Below are positions 16,498 through 24,733 of a DNA stretch of 64,000 bases, piece after piece. Under the pieces are notes generated by a model. The model saw only the letters and a program-made list of their open reading frames with translations. It made no database searches and was not told the DNA's origin. This DNA comes from Novosphingobium sp. UBA6272 (GTDB taxonomy: Bacteria; Pseudomonadota; Alphaproteobacteria; Sphingomonadales; Sphingomonadaceae): assembly GCF_002440635.1 (NCBI RefSeq), contig NZ_DJUW01000034.1, positions 23,074 to 87,073 on the forward strand. The letters are read 5' to 3'. Positions within the stretch are counted from its first letter, which is position 1; the number at the start of each line of letters is the position of its first letter. The position numbers and the translations under genes are program-made.

Positions 16498-17600
16498 CCC
16501 CCATATCCATAATAGGACCCAAAGCGGCGACCGCTTGGGCTGAAGTGAACGGCGTTCAAAAGCAGCTGGATATTCGGACAGGCGGAAAGCAGCGAAACCG
16601 CGTCTTCCAGTGAACCCTGTCCAGTACGGTCGGCGCGGGCCACCAGCACGGCCTGTCCGACATATTTTGCAAGCTCCGCCGCCGGCGAAGCAGCCAGTGC
16701 GGGCGGAGAATCGAAGATGATGATCCGATGCGGCGCACCTTGTGTAAGGCGGTCTAGCACGGCAGCGGTGCGCGAACTTGACAGGAACTCGCTGTCCGAA
16801 GTCGTGGCATTGCCTGCCGGAAGCACCCACAGCCCCGGCACATCAGTGGTGATCACGCATTCGGCCGCATCGATATCCGGATTGGCCAGCGCGTCCATCA
16901 GTCCGGGACCGCCAGGCAAGCCCAGCATCGAGAGGACCGAAGGCTTGGCAAAGTCGGCATCGACCAGAAGCACTTCGCTTTCCTTCTCGGCCGCGATCGC
17001 CAACGCGAGATTGACCGAGGTATAGCTTTTGCCTTCACCGGGGTGCGGCGAGCAAACCAGGATACGCTGCGAAGCCGGGCCCATACCTTGTTGGCCGAGC
17101 TGGCTGGCGTTGTAGAGCAACTGGCGCTTCACGATGCGCACTTCCTCGAGCAGCGCGGTGACCGTTCCCTCGGGAACAATCAGGCCCTGATCGCGCAGAT
17201 GCTGGCGGTTGATCGGCTGCTTTTCGCCGCGGAACCGCACGGGAACCGCGACCGGAGCAGGAACATTGACCTTGGCCGTTACCGGAGCGATCACTTCCGG
17301 CTCGACCACTTCTGGTGCGGGTTCCGGTGCAGGCTTGGGCTTGGCCGCCGCCGGTTTGGCGGCAACCGGATCCGGCCGCGGCGTGGTTACTTCCGCAACA
17401 GGAGAAACTTCGGCATCTTCGACCACTTCATCGGCGCGGCGATAGCGGCGGCGTTTGGCCACCGGCGGAATGAGGTCTTGCGGGATCGGAGCGGGCGAAA
17501 GCTGGACCAGGTCGTAATTGCGCACGACCCGCTCGATCAGGCTCGGGCCTTTTGCCTCTTCGCCTTCGTTAGGCACGGGGATTTTCGTCTGTTCGGTCAT
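16494..17600 (-). CDS. XrtA-associated tyrosine-protein kinase (BY-kinase, TIGR03018 type)
   Basis: The start is ATG 17600, ten bases after the Wzz gene, with GGGGA upstream. The 368-residue protein has a disordered Pro/Ala/Val/Glu-rich segment (about 63-122). The kinase core has Walker A SPHPGEGKSYTS (184-195), Walker A' LLVDADF (211-217) and Walker B IIIFDSPP. The C-terminus GSYYGYGG is a short tyrosine cluster, the usual autophosphorylation tail. It lacks a membrane domain, so it should act with the separate Wzz protein encoded next to it to control chain length and export. Compare the fused version at 47779-49956. Confidence 0.9.
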   Translation of the reverse strand: MTEQTKIPVPNEGEEAKGPSLIERVVRNYDLVQLSPAPIPQDLIPPVAKRRRYRRADEVVEDAEVSPVAEVTTPRPDPVAAKPAAAKPKPAPEPAPEVVEPEVIAPVTAKVNVPAPVAVPVRFRGEKQPINRQHLRDQGLIVPEGTVTALLEEVRIVKRQLLYNASQLGQQGMGPASQRILVCSPHPGEGKSYTSVNLALAIAAEKESEVLLVDADFAKPSVLSMLGLPGGPGLMDALANPDIDAAECVITTDVPGLWVLPAGNATTSDSEFLSSSRTAAVLDRLTQGAPHRIIIFDSPPALAASPAAELAKYVGQAVLVARADRTGQGSLEDAVSLLSACPNIQLLLNAVHFSPSGRRFGSYYGYGG

Positions 17601-17610
17601 TGCGATCCCC

Positions 17611-19128
17611 TCAGGCCACCATGCTGCGTTCGAAAATTTCGAGTGCCAGCAGCACAACGAAAACCCCGCCCAGGGCAGCCGTGCCGGCGTAGAAATACTT
17701 CAGGCGCTTGCGCCGCAACGCCTTGCCGGCATCGGTTACAGTGGCGCTGATCGCACCCAGAACCGGCAGACCCATCGCTCTTTCAAGCTTGGCCGTGGTG
17801 GCAAATGTCGAGCGCAGTTGGCCCACCGCGAACGAAGCCGCGACCCCCGCGCCCAGACCGAGCACCAGCACGCCGAACAGCAGCAGCGGACGGTTGGGAG
17901 CAATCGGGCTGCGCGGCGTCGTCGGCGGATCGATGACCTGGAACTTGACCGAATTGTGCTCGGTTTCGACCTGGCCGCGCAGACGCAGTTCTTCGCGATC
18001 CTGCAGCAGCTTGTCGTACTGCTGCTTGAGCACGTCGTAATCGCGGTTGATCCGCTGTTGTTCGGCGAGCACTTCCGGATTGGTGAACTGCTGCGCGGTC
18101 AGCTGGGTCAGTTCGGTCTGGACCGATGCGCGCCGCGCGCTCAGAGCCTGAACATTGGCCTGGCGTTCGGCCTTGATTGATTCGAGCGACGAATAGGCCG
18201 GGTTCGGCATGCCGCCCCCGCCACCTTCGCCGGCTGCAGCCTGCTTGAGCATGCTTACCTGATTGCGTGCGGCAATCACGTCAGGGTGGTTTTCCGTAAG
18301 CCCACGCGCCCGCAGTCCGCTAAGCTGAGCCTGGGCCTCGGCCAGGGCACCGCGCGCGCCGCCGGCCGGACCGGACATCGGGAGATATTTGGGTGTGCCG
18401 GCCAGCTGACCGTTCATCGCCGCCAGTGCACTTTGCGCCGCAGCCAGATCGGCATCGATCCCGCGCAGTTCGGCGCGCAGTGATTCGATCCGCTGGATCG
18501 GCGAAGTGCCGCCTTTGGCCAGCGCCGGATTGGCCGCTTCAAAAGCCAGGCGCTTTTGCTCAGCGGTTTCCAGCTCCTTTTGGCGCTGAGCCAGCTGCTG
18601 GTCCATGAAATCGAGCGATGTCGACATTTCGCCGCGATTTCCGGCGAGGTTCTCTTCGCGGAAAATGTCAATCAACTTTTGCGCGATGGCTTGGGCAATC
18701 TTGGCATTGGCTGCGTCGGACTTGCTTCCGTCGCCATAGCTGGCAGTGATCTCAAACAGATTGTCCTTGGTGCTTTCGATCTTGATCCGCTTGCCGAGGC
18801 CCAGAACGGCACCTTCCATCTGCTTGGGATCGGTGATGTCGGCGCCGATCGGGGTGCCGCGAATGACCTTTTCCAGGTTCACAGCGCTGGTCAGGGTCTG
18901 CTGGACCCGTTCGATATCGCGCTTGTTGCTGGTCTGGACCCCGGTGACATCCGACAGAACATCCTCCAGCTTCACAAATATCCGGGCCTTGGATTCATAG
19001 CTGTTGGGGATCATCCCCACGACCAGCCAGCCAAGCAGGCAAACGCCCCAGGCAACGCCCAGGGCCAGCCACTTGCGGTGCCAGACCGAATAGAGCGCCG
19101 AGCGCAACTCGTCGAAAATGTTGTTCAT
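17611..19128 (-). CDS. XrtA-associated Wzz-type chain-length determinant (TIGR03007 type)
   Basis: The 505-residue inner-membrane protein has an N-terminal transmembrane helix (about 20-38) and a Wzz domain. A long periplasmic coiled-coil part (about 150-400, e.g. QQRINRDYDVLKQQYDKLLQ) is followed by the Pro-rich PPTTPRSPIAPNRP before a second membrane helix (about 425-445). A third hydrophobic stretch occurs near 475-495 at the C-terminus. It should set the modal length of the XrtA-linked polysaccharide with the adjacent kinase. A Gly-rich patch (GEGGGGGMPNP) interrupts the coil near 295-305. Confidence 0.9.
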   Translation of the reverse strand: MNNIFDELRSALYSVWHRKWLALGVAWGVCLLGWLVVGMIPNSYESKARIFVKLEDVLSDVTGVQTSNKRDIERVQQTLTSAVNLEKVIRGTPIGADITDPKQMEGAVLGLGKRIKIESTKDNLFEITASYGDGSKSDAANAKIAQAIAQKLIDIFREENLAGNRGEMSTSLDFMDQQLAQRQKELETAEQKRLAFEAANPALAKGGTSPIQRIESLRAELRGIDADLAAAQSALAAMNGQLAGTPKYLPMSGPAGGARGALAEAQAQLSGLRARGLTENHPDVIAARNQVSMLKQAAAGEGGGGGMPNPAYSSLESIKAERQANVQALSARRASVQTELTQLTAQQFTNPEVLAEQQRINRDYDVLKQQYDKLLQDREELRLRGQVETEHNSVKFQVIDPPTTPRSPIAPNRPLLLFGVLVLGLGAGVAASFAVGQLRSTFATTAKLERAMGLPVLGAISATVTDAGKALRRKRLKYFYAGTAALGGVFVVLLALEIFERSMVA

Positions 19129-19153
19129 CGTGCGCCCCTGGCCTGCCCCTTCC

Positions 19154-19798
19154 TCAGAACGAGCTTTCAGGGATGATGATCACGTCACCGGGCATCAGCA
19201 TGACGTTGGCCTTGCTGTCGCCCTTCTTGAGCAGATCGCCCAGACGGATCGAATATTCCTTCTGCTTGCCGGTTTCCTTGTCGAACCGGATCAGCTTGGC
19301 GCGGTTGCCGGCAGCATATTCGCTCAGCCCCCCGACCGAGATCATCGCATCAAGCAGGGTCATGTTGGCCCGGTACGGCAGCGAGGCCGGCTTCTCGGAC
19401 GCGCCGACAACGCGGATCTGCTGGCTGAAGGTGCCCGCAAACTTGTTGACGATGACCGAGACCAGCGGGTCCTGGATGTATTGCGAGAGCTGCAGCGTGA
19501 TGTCGTCGGCCAGCATTTTGGGAGTCTTGCCCACGGCCGGCATGTCGGTGATCAGCGGCGTGGTGATCCGTCCGTCGGGCCGGACTTGAACCTTTGCGCC
19601 CAGTTCTGGGTTGCGCCAGACGAAGATGGTCAGCTCGTCGAGCGGGCCGATGATATAGTCTTCACCCGGACCTTCCTGCATCGGCACGGTCGACGCCGGC
19701 GGCAGCTGCGGGCCGCTTGCGGACCCGGCACAGCCGGTCAGCATCAAGCTGAGCATGGCGCTTCCGGCCAGCAGGTGAGCGAAACGGTTGATCGGCAT
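19154..19798 (-). CDS. XrtA-associated polysaccharide export lipoprotein (Wza-like, TIGR03027 type)
   Basis: This 214-residue precursor has a lipobox LMLTGCAGS, with the lipidated Cys near residue 23. A Poly_export domain follows (YIIGPLDELTIFVWRNPEL, VRPDGRITTPLI) and one SLBB domain (IRVVGASEKPASLPYRANMT). It is shorter than E. coli Wza, as usual for this group, and should form the periplasmic/outer-membrane conduit. It is the first gene of a ten-gene minus operon whose largest internal gap is 25 bp. The 176-bp gap upstream (19799-19974) should hold the operon promoter. I could not identify a convincing -35/-10 or -24/-12 element there. Confidence 0.9.
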   Translation of the reverse strand: MPINRFAHLLAGSAMLSLMLTGCAGSASGPQLPPASTVPMQEGPGEDYIIGPLDELTIFVWRNPELGAKVQVRPDGRITTPLITDMPAVGKTPKMLADDITLQLSQYIQDPLVSVIVNKFAGTFSQQIRVVGASEKPASLPYRANMTLLDAMISVGGLSEYAAGNRAKLIRFDKETGKQKEYSIRLGDLLKKGDSKANVMLMPGDVIIIPESSF

Positions 19799-19974
19799 CG
19801 GGCAATCCCTTGTTTGGTGCCGCGCCGACGATCGGGGATGCCCTTCCCGACCAGCGACCCGGCTAGATCAGCCTCCGCTATCGGAAAAAAGGGTGAATAT
19901 TGCGTTAGCCCTATGTGCAGATTCGATGTTCACAATGGGCCGGTCCCGAATTGGGACGGGCAACAAGCGCTTGG

Positions 19975-21201
19975 TTAAACCAGAATTTCCGCCGCCGGAC
20001 CGTGCCCGAGGAACTGCGCCGGGCTGGCGCTGGCCCCATAGGCCCCGGCGCAGAACACCGCGACGAGATCGCCCACGTCGGCGCGCGGAAAACCGGCCTT
20101 GTCGGCGAGGCGGTCGAGCGGAGTGCAGAGGCATCCAACGACGCTTGCCGCTTCCTCAGTGGGCGCATCGAAGCGGCTGGCGATCGCGACCGGATAGTTG
20201 CGGCGCACGACGGTGCCGAAGTTGCCTGAGGCGGCAAGCTGGTGATGCAGGCCGCCGTCGACGATCAGGAAGACCTCACCATGACTCAGCTTCCGGTCGA
20301 CGATGCGGGTCAGGTAAACTCCTGATTCTCCGACGAGATAGCGGCCAAGCTCAATGCAGAAGGCGGTATCGCGCAGGCTGTCCGGCAACACCGCAAAGGC
20401 CTCGCCCAAAGCCGAGCCGATTGCAGCCAGATCGACCGGCGCATCACCGGGGAAGTAAGGTATCCCGAACCCCCCGCCGAGATTGCAGTGCGGCAGCGCG
20501 GCGCCGCTCTCATCCGCGAGCCGCGCCGCCAGGTGCAGGGTCTGGGCCTGGGTCTCGATGATTGCAGCGGCATCGAGGGCCTGGCTGCCCGCAAAGATAT
20601 GAAAACCGCGCCATTCGGCACCGCTGGCAATCACCTGACGGGCCATGGCAGGCACACGCTCGGCATCGACGCCGAACTGCTTCGCGCCGCCGCCCATCTT
20701 CATGCCCGAACCCTTGAGGTCGAAATCCGGATTTACCCGTATCGCCAGGCGGGGCGCGATGCCAAGCCGCGAACCGACTTCGAGCGCCCGGACTGATTCA
20801 CCTTCGGATTCAAGGTTGATCGTAGCACCGGCGACAATTGCCGCCTCCAGTTCGTCCACCCGCTTGCCTGGCCCGGCGAAGCTGATCCGGGCCGGATCGA
20901 TCCCGGCGGATTGGACGATTCCCAGTTCCCCGCCCGATGCTATGTCGAAACCATCGACCAGTCCGGCCATCGCCTGCAAAACCGGCACGAACGGGTTGGC
21001 TTTTACCGCATAATGCAGCGCGAGCCGCTCCGGCATGGCGGCGCGCAGTTCGGCCACACGGCGTTCCAGGTGCTGGCGCGAATAGACGAACAACGGCGTG
21101 CTGCCGGCTTCGGCCACGAGGTCGGTGGCCTTGCGCCCGGCAATCGCCAGCTGGCCATCGATCACGCCATAACCGGAAGGGATCGGACCTAGCGGTTTCA
21201 T
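19975..21201 (-). CDS. XrtA-associated PLP-dependent decarboxylase (TIGR03099 type)
   Basis: The 408-residue protein starts at ATG 21201, overlapping the ligase stop (ATGA). It is a fold-type III PLP enzyme related to diaminopimelate and ornithine decarboxylases. LHYAVKANP carries the Schiff-base Lys (about 67), followed by HIFAGSQ, LGGGFGIPYF and, near the C-terminus, CAGAYGASASP. It probably decarboxylates an amino acid. In this locus it sits with an AMP-forming ligase, an acyl carrier protein and an N-acyltransferase, so the product may be loaded or attached elsewhere. The substrate is unknown. Confidence 0.88.
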   Translation of the reverse strand: MKPLGPIPSGYGVIDGQLAIAGRKATDLVAEAGSTPLFVYSRQHLERRVAELRAAMPERLALHYAVKANPFVPVLQAMAGLVDGFDIASGGELGIVQSAGIDPARISFAGPGKRVDELEAAIVAGATINLESEGESVRALEVGSRLGIAPRLAIRVNPDFDLKGSGMKMGGGAKQFGVDAERVPAMARQVIASGAEWRGFHIFAGSQALDAAAIIETQAQTLHLAARLADESGAALPHCNLGGGFGIPYFPGDAPVDLAAIGSALGEAFAVLPDSLRDTAFCIELGRYLVGESGVYLTRIVDRKLSHGEVFLIVDGGLHHQLAASGNFGTVVRRNYPVAIASRFDAPTEEAASVVGCLCTPLDRLADKAGFPRADVGDLVAVFCAGAYGASASPAQFLGHGPAAEILV

Positions 21202-22721
21202 GCGGCAAGTTCCTGATACAGCCCGGTGCGATCGATCTTGCCATTGGGCGAAATCGGCATGGCTTCGCGCCAATGGATCATCTTAGGCTGCATGAAGTTG
21301 GGCAGTTCTTTCAGCAAGATGCGTGGCAATTCTTGCGCGACATCTGAAATTCCTGGCGCGGCCCGCACGATCAGGTGTACCGCCTGTCCGAGCCGCACAT
21401 CGGGTACGCCGAGCGCGACAGCTTCGGCCACCAAACCGGTCGCCAGCGCAGCTTCCTCGATCTCCTGCGGGCTGATCCGGTTTCCGGCGCTCTTGATCAT
21501 CGCATCGCGGCGGCCGACGAAATAGAGCAGGCCATCGGCCTCGCGCCGGACCCGGTCGCCTGACCAGACCGCCATACCGCCATAATGCGACGCCTTTGGA
21601 GCCGGCTTGAACCGCTCGGCCGTGCGCACCGCGTCCTGCCAGTAACCCTGCGCGACCAGCGGCCCGCAGTGAACCAGTTCACCCTCTTCGCCATCGGCAG
21701 CGAGATCGCCCTGATCGTTGATGACCAGCACTTCGGCATGCGGAATAGCCTTGCCCATCGAGGTCGGATGGCTGTCGATGAGCGCTGGATCGAGAAAGGT
21801 CGAGCGGAAGGCCTCGGTCAGGCCGTACATCGCGAAAAGCCGCGCTTGCGGAAATCGGCCGCGGAGACGCCGGACCAGGTCAGCCGTCAGCGCCCCGCCC
21901 GAATTGGTCATGCGCCGCAACTGGGCTGCAGTATCCTGCGGCCAGTCAAGCTCCGCCAGCTGCACCCACAGCGGCGGGACCGCAGCCAGGGTGGTCACCC
22001 CGTGTCGCTCGACGGCCTTGATCACATCTCGCGGGGCCAGATAATCGAGCGGAACGACACTGCCGCCAGCGAACCAGGTCGAAAGCAGCTGGTTCTGGCC
22101 ATAGTCGAATGACAGCGGCAGCACCGCCAGCGTGACATCGTCAGCGGCGAGACCAAGGTAGGTGGCGACGCTATCGGCACCCAGCCACATGTTGGCATGG
22201 CTGAGCATGACGCCCTTGGGTTTGCCGGTCGAACCGCTGGTATAGAGGATCGCGGCCAGCGCATCGGGTTTACCGTCACTAGGCGCCAGCGGTTCGGCCT
22301 CGACGGCAAGCTGAAGCGCCTCGCCCTCCCCCAGCATCCGGCAGTCTGGCGGGACATCTCCAGCTTCCAGCGCGGAAAGCCGGGCAGACGTGGCGATCAG
22401 CATCCGCGAACCGCTGTCGGCAAGGATATGGGCAACTTGCGCGCGCTTGAGCAGCGGGTTGATCGGAACATGGACCAGCCCGGCCCGTGCGGCGGCGAGC
22501 GGCATCAGGCAGGTCAGTTCACCCTTGGCTGCCCAGGTCGCAATCCGCGCGCCGGGCTCGCCGACTTGCGCCCGGAGCCAACCCGCCAAGCGGGCGACAC
22601 GATCCCTTAAGTCCTTGTAGCTAAGAGAGCCTTCGCGCAGCACCAGCGCAGCCGCATCGTCCGCCCCGCGCAGCGCGAGGTGGTCAAGCGGCCGGATCGC
22701 TGGGTTTTGCTGGGCAGACAC
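21198..22721 (-). CDS. XrtA-associated AMP-forming acyl-CoA ligase (TIGR03098 type)
   Basis: The 507-residue ANL-superfamily enzyme has the P-loop YTSGSTGKPKG at 160-170, followed by VMLSHANM, then MYGLTEAFRSTF and YFVGRRDAMIKSAGNRISP. The C-terminal catalytic Lys is in SPNGKIDRTGLY. It activates a carboxylate as an adenylate and passes it to CoA or a carrier thiol. The start is GTG at 22721, and the divergent acyltransferase gene starts only 36 bp away at 22758, so promoter space is very small. The acyl carrier protein at 23793-24056 is a plausible acceptor, by context only. Confidence 0.88.
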   Translation of the reverse strand: MSAQQNPAIRPLDHLALRGADDAAALVLREGSLSYKDLRDRVARLAGWLRAQVGEPGARIATWAAKGELTCLMPLAAARAGLVHVPINPLLKRAQVAHILADSGSRMLIATSARLSALEAGDVPPDCRMLGEGEALQLAVEAEPLAPSDGKPDALAAILYTSGSTGKPKGVMLSHANMWLGADSVATYLGLAADDVTLAVLPLSFDYGQNQLLSTWFAGGSVVPLDYLAPRDVIKAVERHGVTTLAAVPPLWVQLAELDWPQDTAAQLRRMTNSGGALTADLVRRLRGRFPQARLFAMYGLTEAFRSTFLDPALIDSHPTSMGKAIPHAEVLVINDQGDLAADGEEGELVHCGPLVAQGYWQDAVRTAERFKPAPKASHYGGMAVWSGDRVRREADGLLYFVGRRDAMIKSAGNRISPQEIEEAALATGLVAEAVALGVPDVRLGQAVHLIVRAAPGISDVAQELPRILLKELPNFMQPKMIHWREAMPISPNGKIDRTGLYQELAA

Positions 22722-22757
22722 GGGTTAAACAGGCTCCAAGGGGCAAAGGAAAAGCGT

Positions 22758-23771
22758 TTGGTTGCGGTCGTCTATCACGATGATCTTAAAGAAGTGCAAG
22801 GCGATGCCAAGCTGGCCGCCCTGCTCGCCGCGCCGTGCGCCCGCGCCCCGTTTGACCGGATCGAATGGTGGCAAGGTCTGGTCGAACATTGTGATATGTT
22901 GCCCCTGATAGCCGTCGTCCGGGATGGCGAGCACCGCGCGGTCCTGCCGCTGCTCCGCCAGGCGCGGCGGATCCATGCGCTCGGCAACTGGTACACCTTC
23001 CGCATGGCGCCGCTTTTCAGCAGTGGTGCGGACAAGCCGGCCTTGCTTCACGCGCTGGCCGAGGATCTGGCGGGGCAAGCACCGCACCTGATTCTTTCAC
23101 CGCTTCCGGACGAAAACCGCGAGACCACGCTGCTGGCCGAAGCACTACGCCGCACGGGCTGGACGGTCTTTGTCGAGCAGTGCGACGTCAATCATGTGTT
23201 GCAGGTGGGTGGCCGCAGCTACGCCGACTATTTGGCCAGTCGCCCCGGCCCGCTGCGCACCACGCTGAAGCGCAAGGGGGGCAAGGTGGCGGTCGAACTG
23301 GTCACCCACTTCGATCCAGCGCTTTGGGCGGAATACGAAACGGTTTATGCCGCGAGCTGGAAACCGGAAGAGGGTTCACCCCCCTTCCTGCGCGCTTTTG
23401 CCGAGCAGGAAGGCCAGGCCGGCCGCCTTCGGATGGCGATTGCCCGCGCTGATGGCCGCGCGGTGGCCGCGCAGTTTTGGACGGTAGAAAGTTCTACCGC
23501 CTTTATCCACAAGTTGGCCCACACTGAGGACGCCAAGCATTTGTCAGCAGGAACAACGCTTTCAGCAGCATTATTCGAGCAGGTCATCGATCGCGATCGG
23601 GTGGCGCTGGTCGATTTCGGGACCGGCAATGACGGCTACAAGCGCGACTGGATGGAGCTGGTCCGCCCGCGTTACCGGATCGAGGCGTTCCGCCCACTCT
23701 GGCCCGGAAACTGGCCCGGCATTGCCAAGGCAACCTTGCGTAACTTCTGGCCGCGCGGCAAGAGGCGCTGA
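22758..23771 (+). CDS. GNAT/FemAB-like N-acyltransferase (CelD/BcsL-type)
   Basis: I place the start at TTG 22758, with AAAGGAAA about seven bases upstream; an in-frame extension to 22680 would overlap the divergent ligase gene. The 337-residue protein has the Acetyltransf_6 pattern: FDRIEWWQGLVEH, YADYLASRPGPLRTTLKRKGGKV, AQFWTVESSTAFIHKLAHTED and VDFGTGNDGYKRDWM. It likely transfers an acyl or aminoacyl group to a sugar or protein amine. It begins a plus-strand run with an acyl carrier protein and two hydrolases, so the carrier-bound acyl group may be its donor (inference). Confidence 0.8.
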   Translation: MVAVVYHDDLKEVQGDAKLAALLAAPCARAPFDRIEWWQGLVEHCDMLPLIAVVRDGEHRAVLPLLRQARRIHALGNWYTFRMAPLFSSGADKPALLHALAEDLAGQAPHLILSPLPDENRETTLLAEALRRTGWTVFVEQCDVNHVLQVGGRSYADYLASRPGPLRTTLKRKGGKVAVELVTHFDPALWAEYETVYAASWKPEEGSPPFLRAFAEQEGQAGRLRMAIARADGRAVAAQFWTVESSTAFIHKLAHTEDAKHLSAGTTLSAALFEQVIDRDRVALVDFGTGNDGYKRDWMELVRPRYRIEAFRPLWPGNWPGIAKATLRNFWPRGKRR

Positions 23772-23792
23772 ACCCATTTTGGCAGGAACCCG

Positions 23793-24056
23793 ATGCGCTC
23801 CACGATCGATCGAAAACTCCGCAAGATTCTCGAAGATGTCCTCGGCCTCAAGCCGGGGCAGGCCGATGCATTTACCAATGAAACCGGGCTGTTCGGCTAC
23901 CTTCCCGAACTCGATTCGATGGCTGTGGCCGGCTTGCTGACCGAGATGGAGGATCGGCTCGATATCGTGATCGACGAAGACGAGATCGATGGCGAACTGT
24001 TCGAGACCTACGGCAACCTGCTGAACTTCGCGATCGCCAAGCAAGAGGACGCGTGA
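23793..24056 (+). CDS. Acyl carrier protein
   Basis: This 87-residue acidic protein has the phosphopantetheine attachment motif ELDSMAVAGLL, with Ser42, and the four-helix ACP pattern (LRKILEDVLGL, LLTEMEDRLDIVI). It is not in a fatty-acid context; it belongs to the XrtA locus, 21 bases after the acyltransferase gene. It presumably carries an acyl or aminoacyl thioester loaded by the divergent AMP-forming ligase. Its GTGA overlap with the next gene suggests coupled translation. Confidence 0.88.
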   Translation: MRSTIDRKLRKILEDVLGLKPGQADAFTNETGLFGYLPELDSMAVAGLLTEMEDRLDIVIDEDEIDGELFETYGNLLNFAIAKQEDA

Positions 24057-24733
24057 AGGCCACCATTTACCCCTGCCCCTTGCCCGGCGGTGCCGCGGCA
24101 AGCGAACTGGCCCTGACCTTCGACCGGGGGCGCCAGCACCGTGTGCTGGTGGCTCCGGCGCTGTTCGACGAGGCGAACCGGATGCGGCGCTTCACCGTGG
24201 AAGTGATGCGCCGGCTCGACGGGGCCGGGATCGACAGCATTCTGCCAGATTTGCCCGGCTGCAACGAAAGCGAGCAAGAACTCGCCCAGGTCGAGCCGGA
24301 GGACTGGCGCATGGGCCTTGAAGCCGCGGCGCGGCATTTCGGCGCGACCCATGTGCTGGCGATCCGGGGCGGCGGGCTAGTGCTGCCCGACAAGCTGCCG
24401 GGCTGGCACTTTGCCCCGGTCAAAGGGGCAAGCCTGGTCAAGACACTGCTCCGCGCCCGGATCATCTCGGCCCGCGAAGCCGGACGCGAGGAAGACGCCG
24501 CCGAGCTGATGGAGCGCGGCAAGGAACAGGGGATTGAACTTGCCGGCTGGCCGCTCTCGGCCGAGATGCTGCGCCAGCTGGAGGCCCTGCTTCCGTCCAA
24601 ACGCGGCGATCTGATCCCGGTCGATCAGGAGATGATCGGTGGCAGCGCGCTGTGGCTGCGGGCCGAACCCGACGAGGCACCGGATCAGGTCGATGCCCTG
24701 GCGGCTGTCCTGACAGTGGGCCTCGCACAATGA
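24053..24733 (+). CDS. XrtA-associated alpha/beta-hydrolase-like protein 2 (TIGR03101-like)
   Basis: The GTG start overlaps the ACP stop. The 226-residue protein has an alpha/beta-hydrolase-type beginning (RVLVAPALFDEANRMRRF, DLPGCNESEQ). At the expected nucleophile elbow it reads IRGGGLVLP, so the usual Ser is Gly. It lacks a clear catalytic His and is short for a complete hydrolase. The position next to hydrolase 1 matches the exosortase hydrolase pair. It may be a non-catalytic partner or bind acyl groups. The loss of the nucleophile is read by eye and needs structural alignment. Confidence 0.72.
   Translation: MKATIYPCPLPGGAAASELALTFDRGRQHRVLVAPALFDEANRMRRFTVEVMRRLDGAGIDSILPDLPGCNESEQELAQVEPEDWRMGLEAAARHFGATHVLAIRGGGLVLPDKLPGWHFAPVKGASLVKTLLRARIISAREAGREEDAAELMERGKEQGIELAGWPLSAEMLRQLEALLPSKRGDLIPVDQEMIGGSALWLRAEPDEAPDQVDALAAVLTVGLAQ

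Noticed and set aside
19940..19962. Terminator after the PLP decarboxylase gene
   Set aside because: Only a 5-bp GTCCC/GGGAC stem is present with no T run in the right direction.
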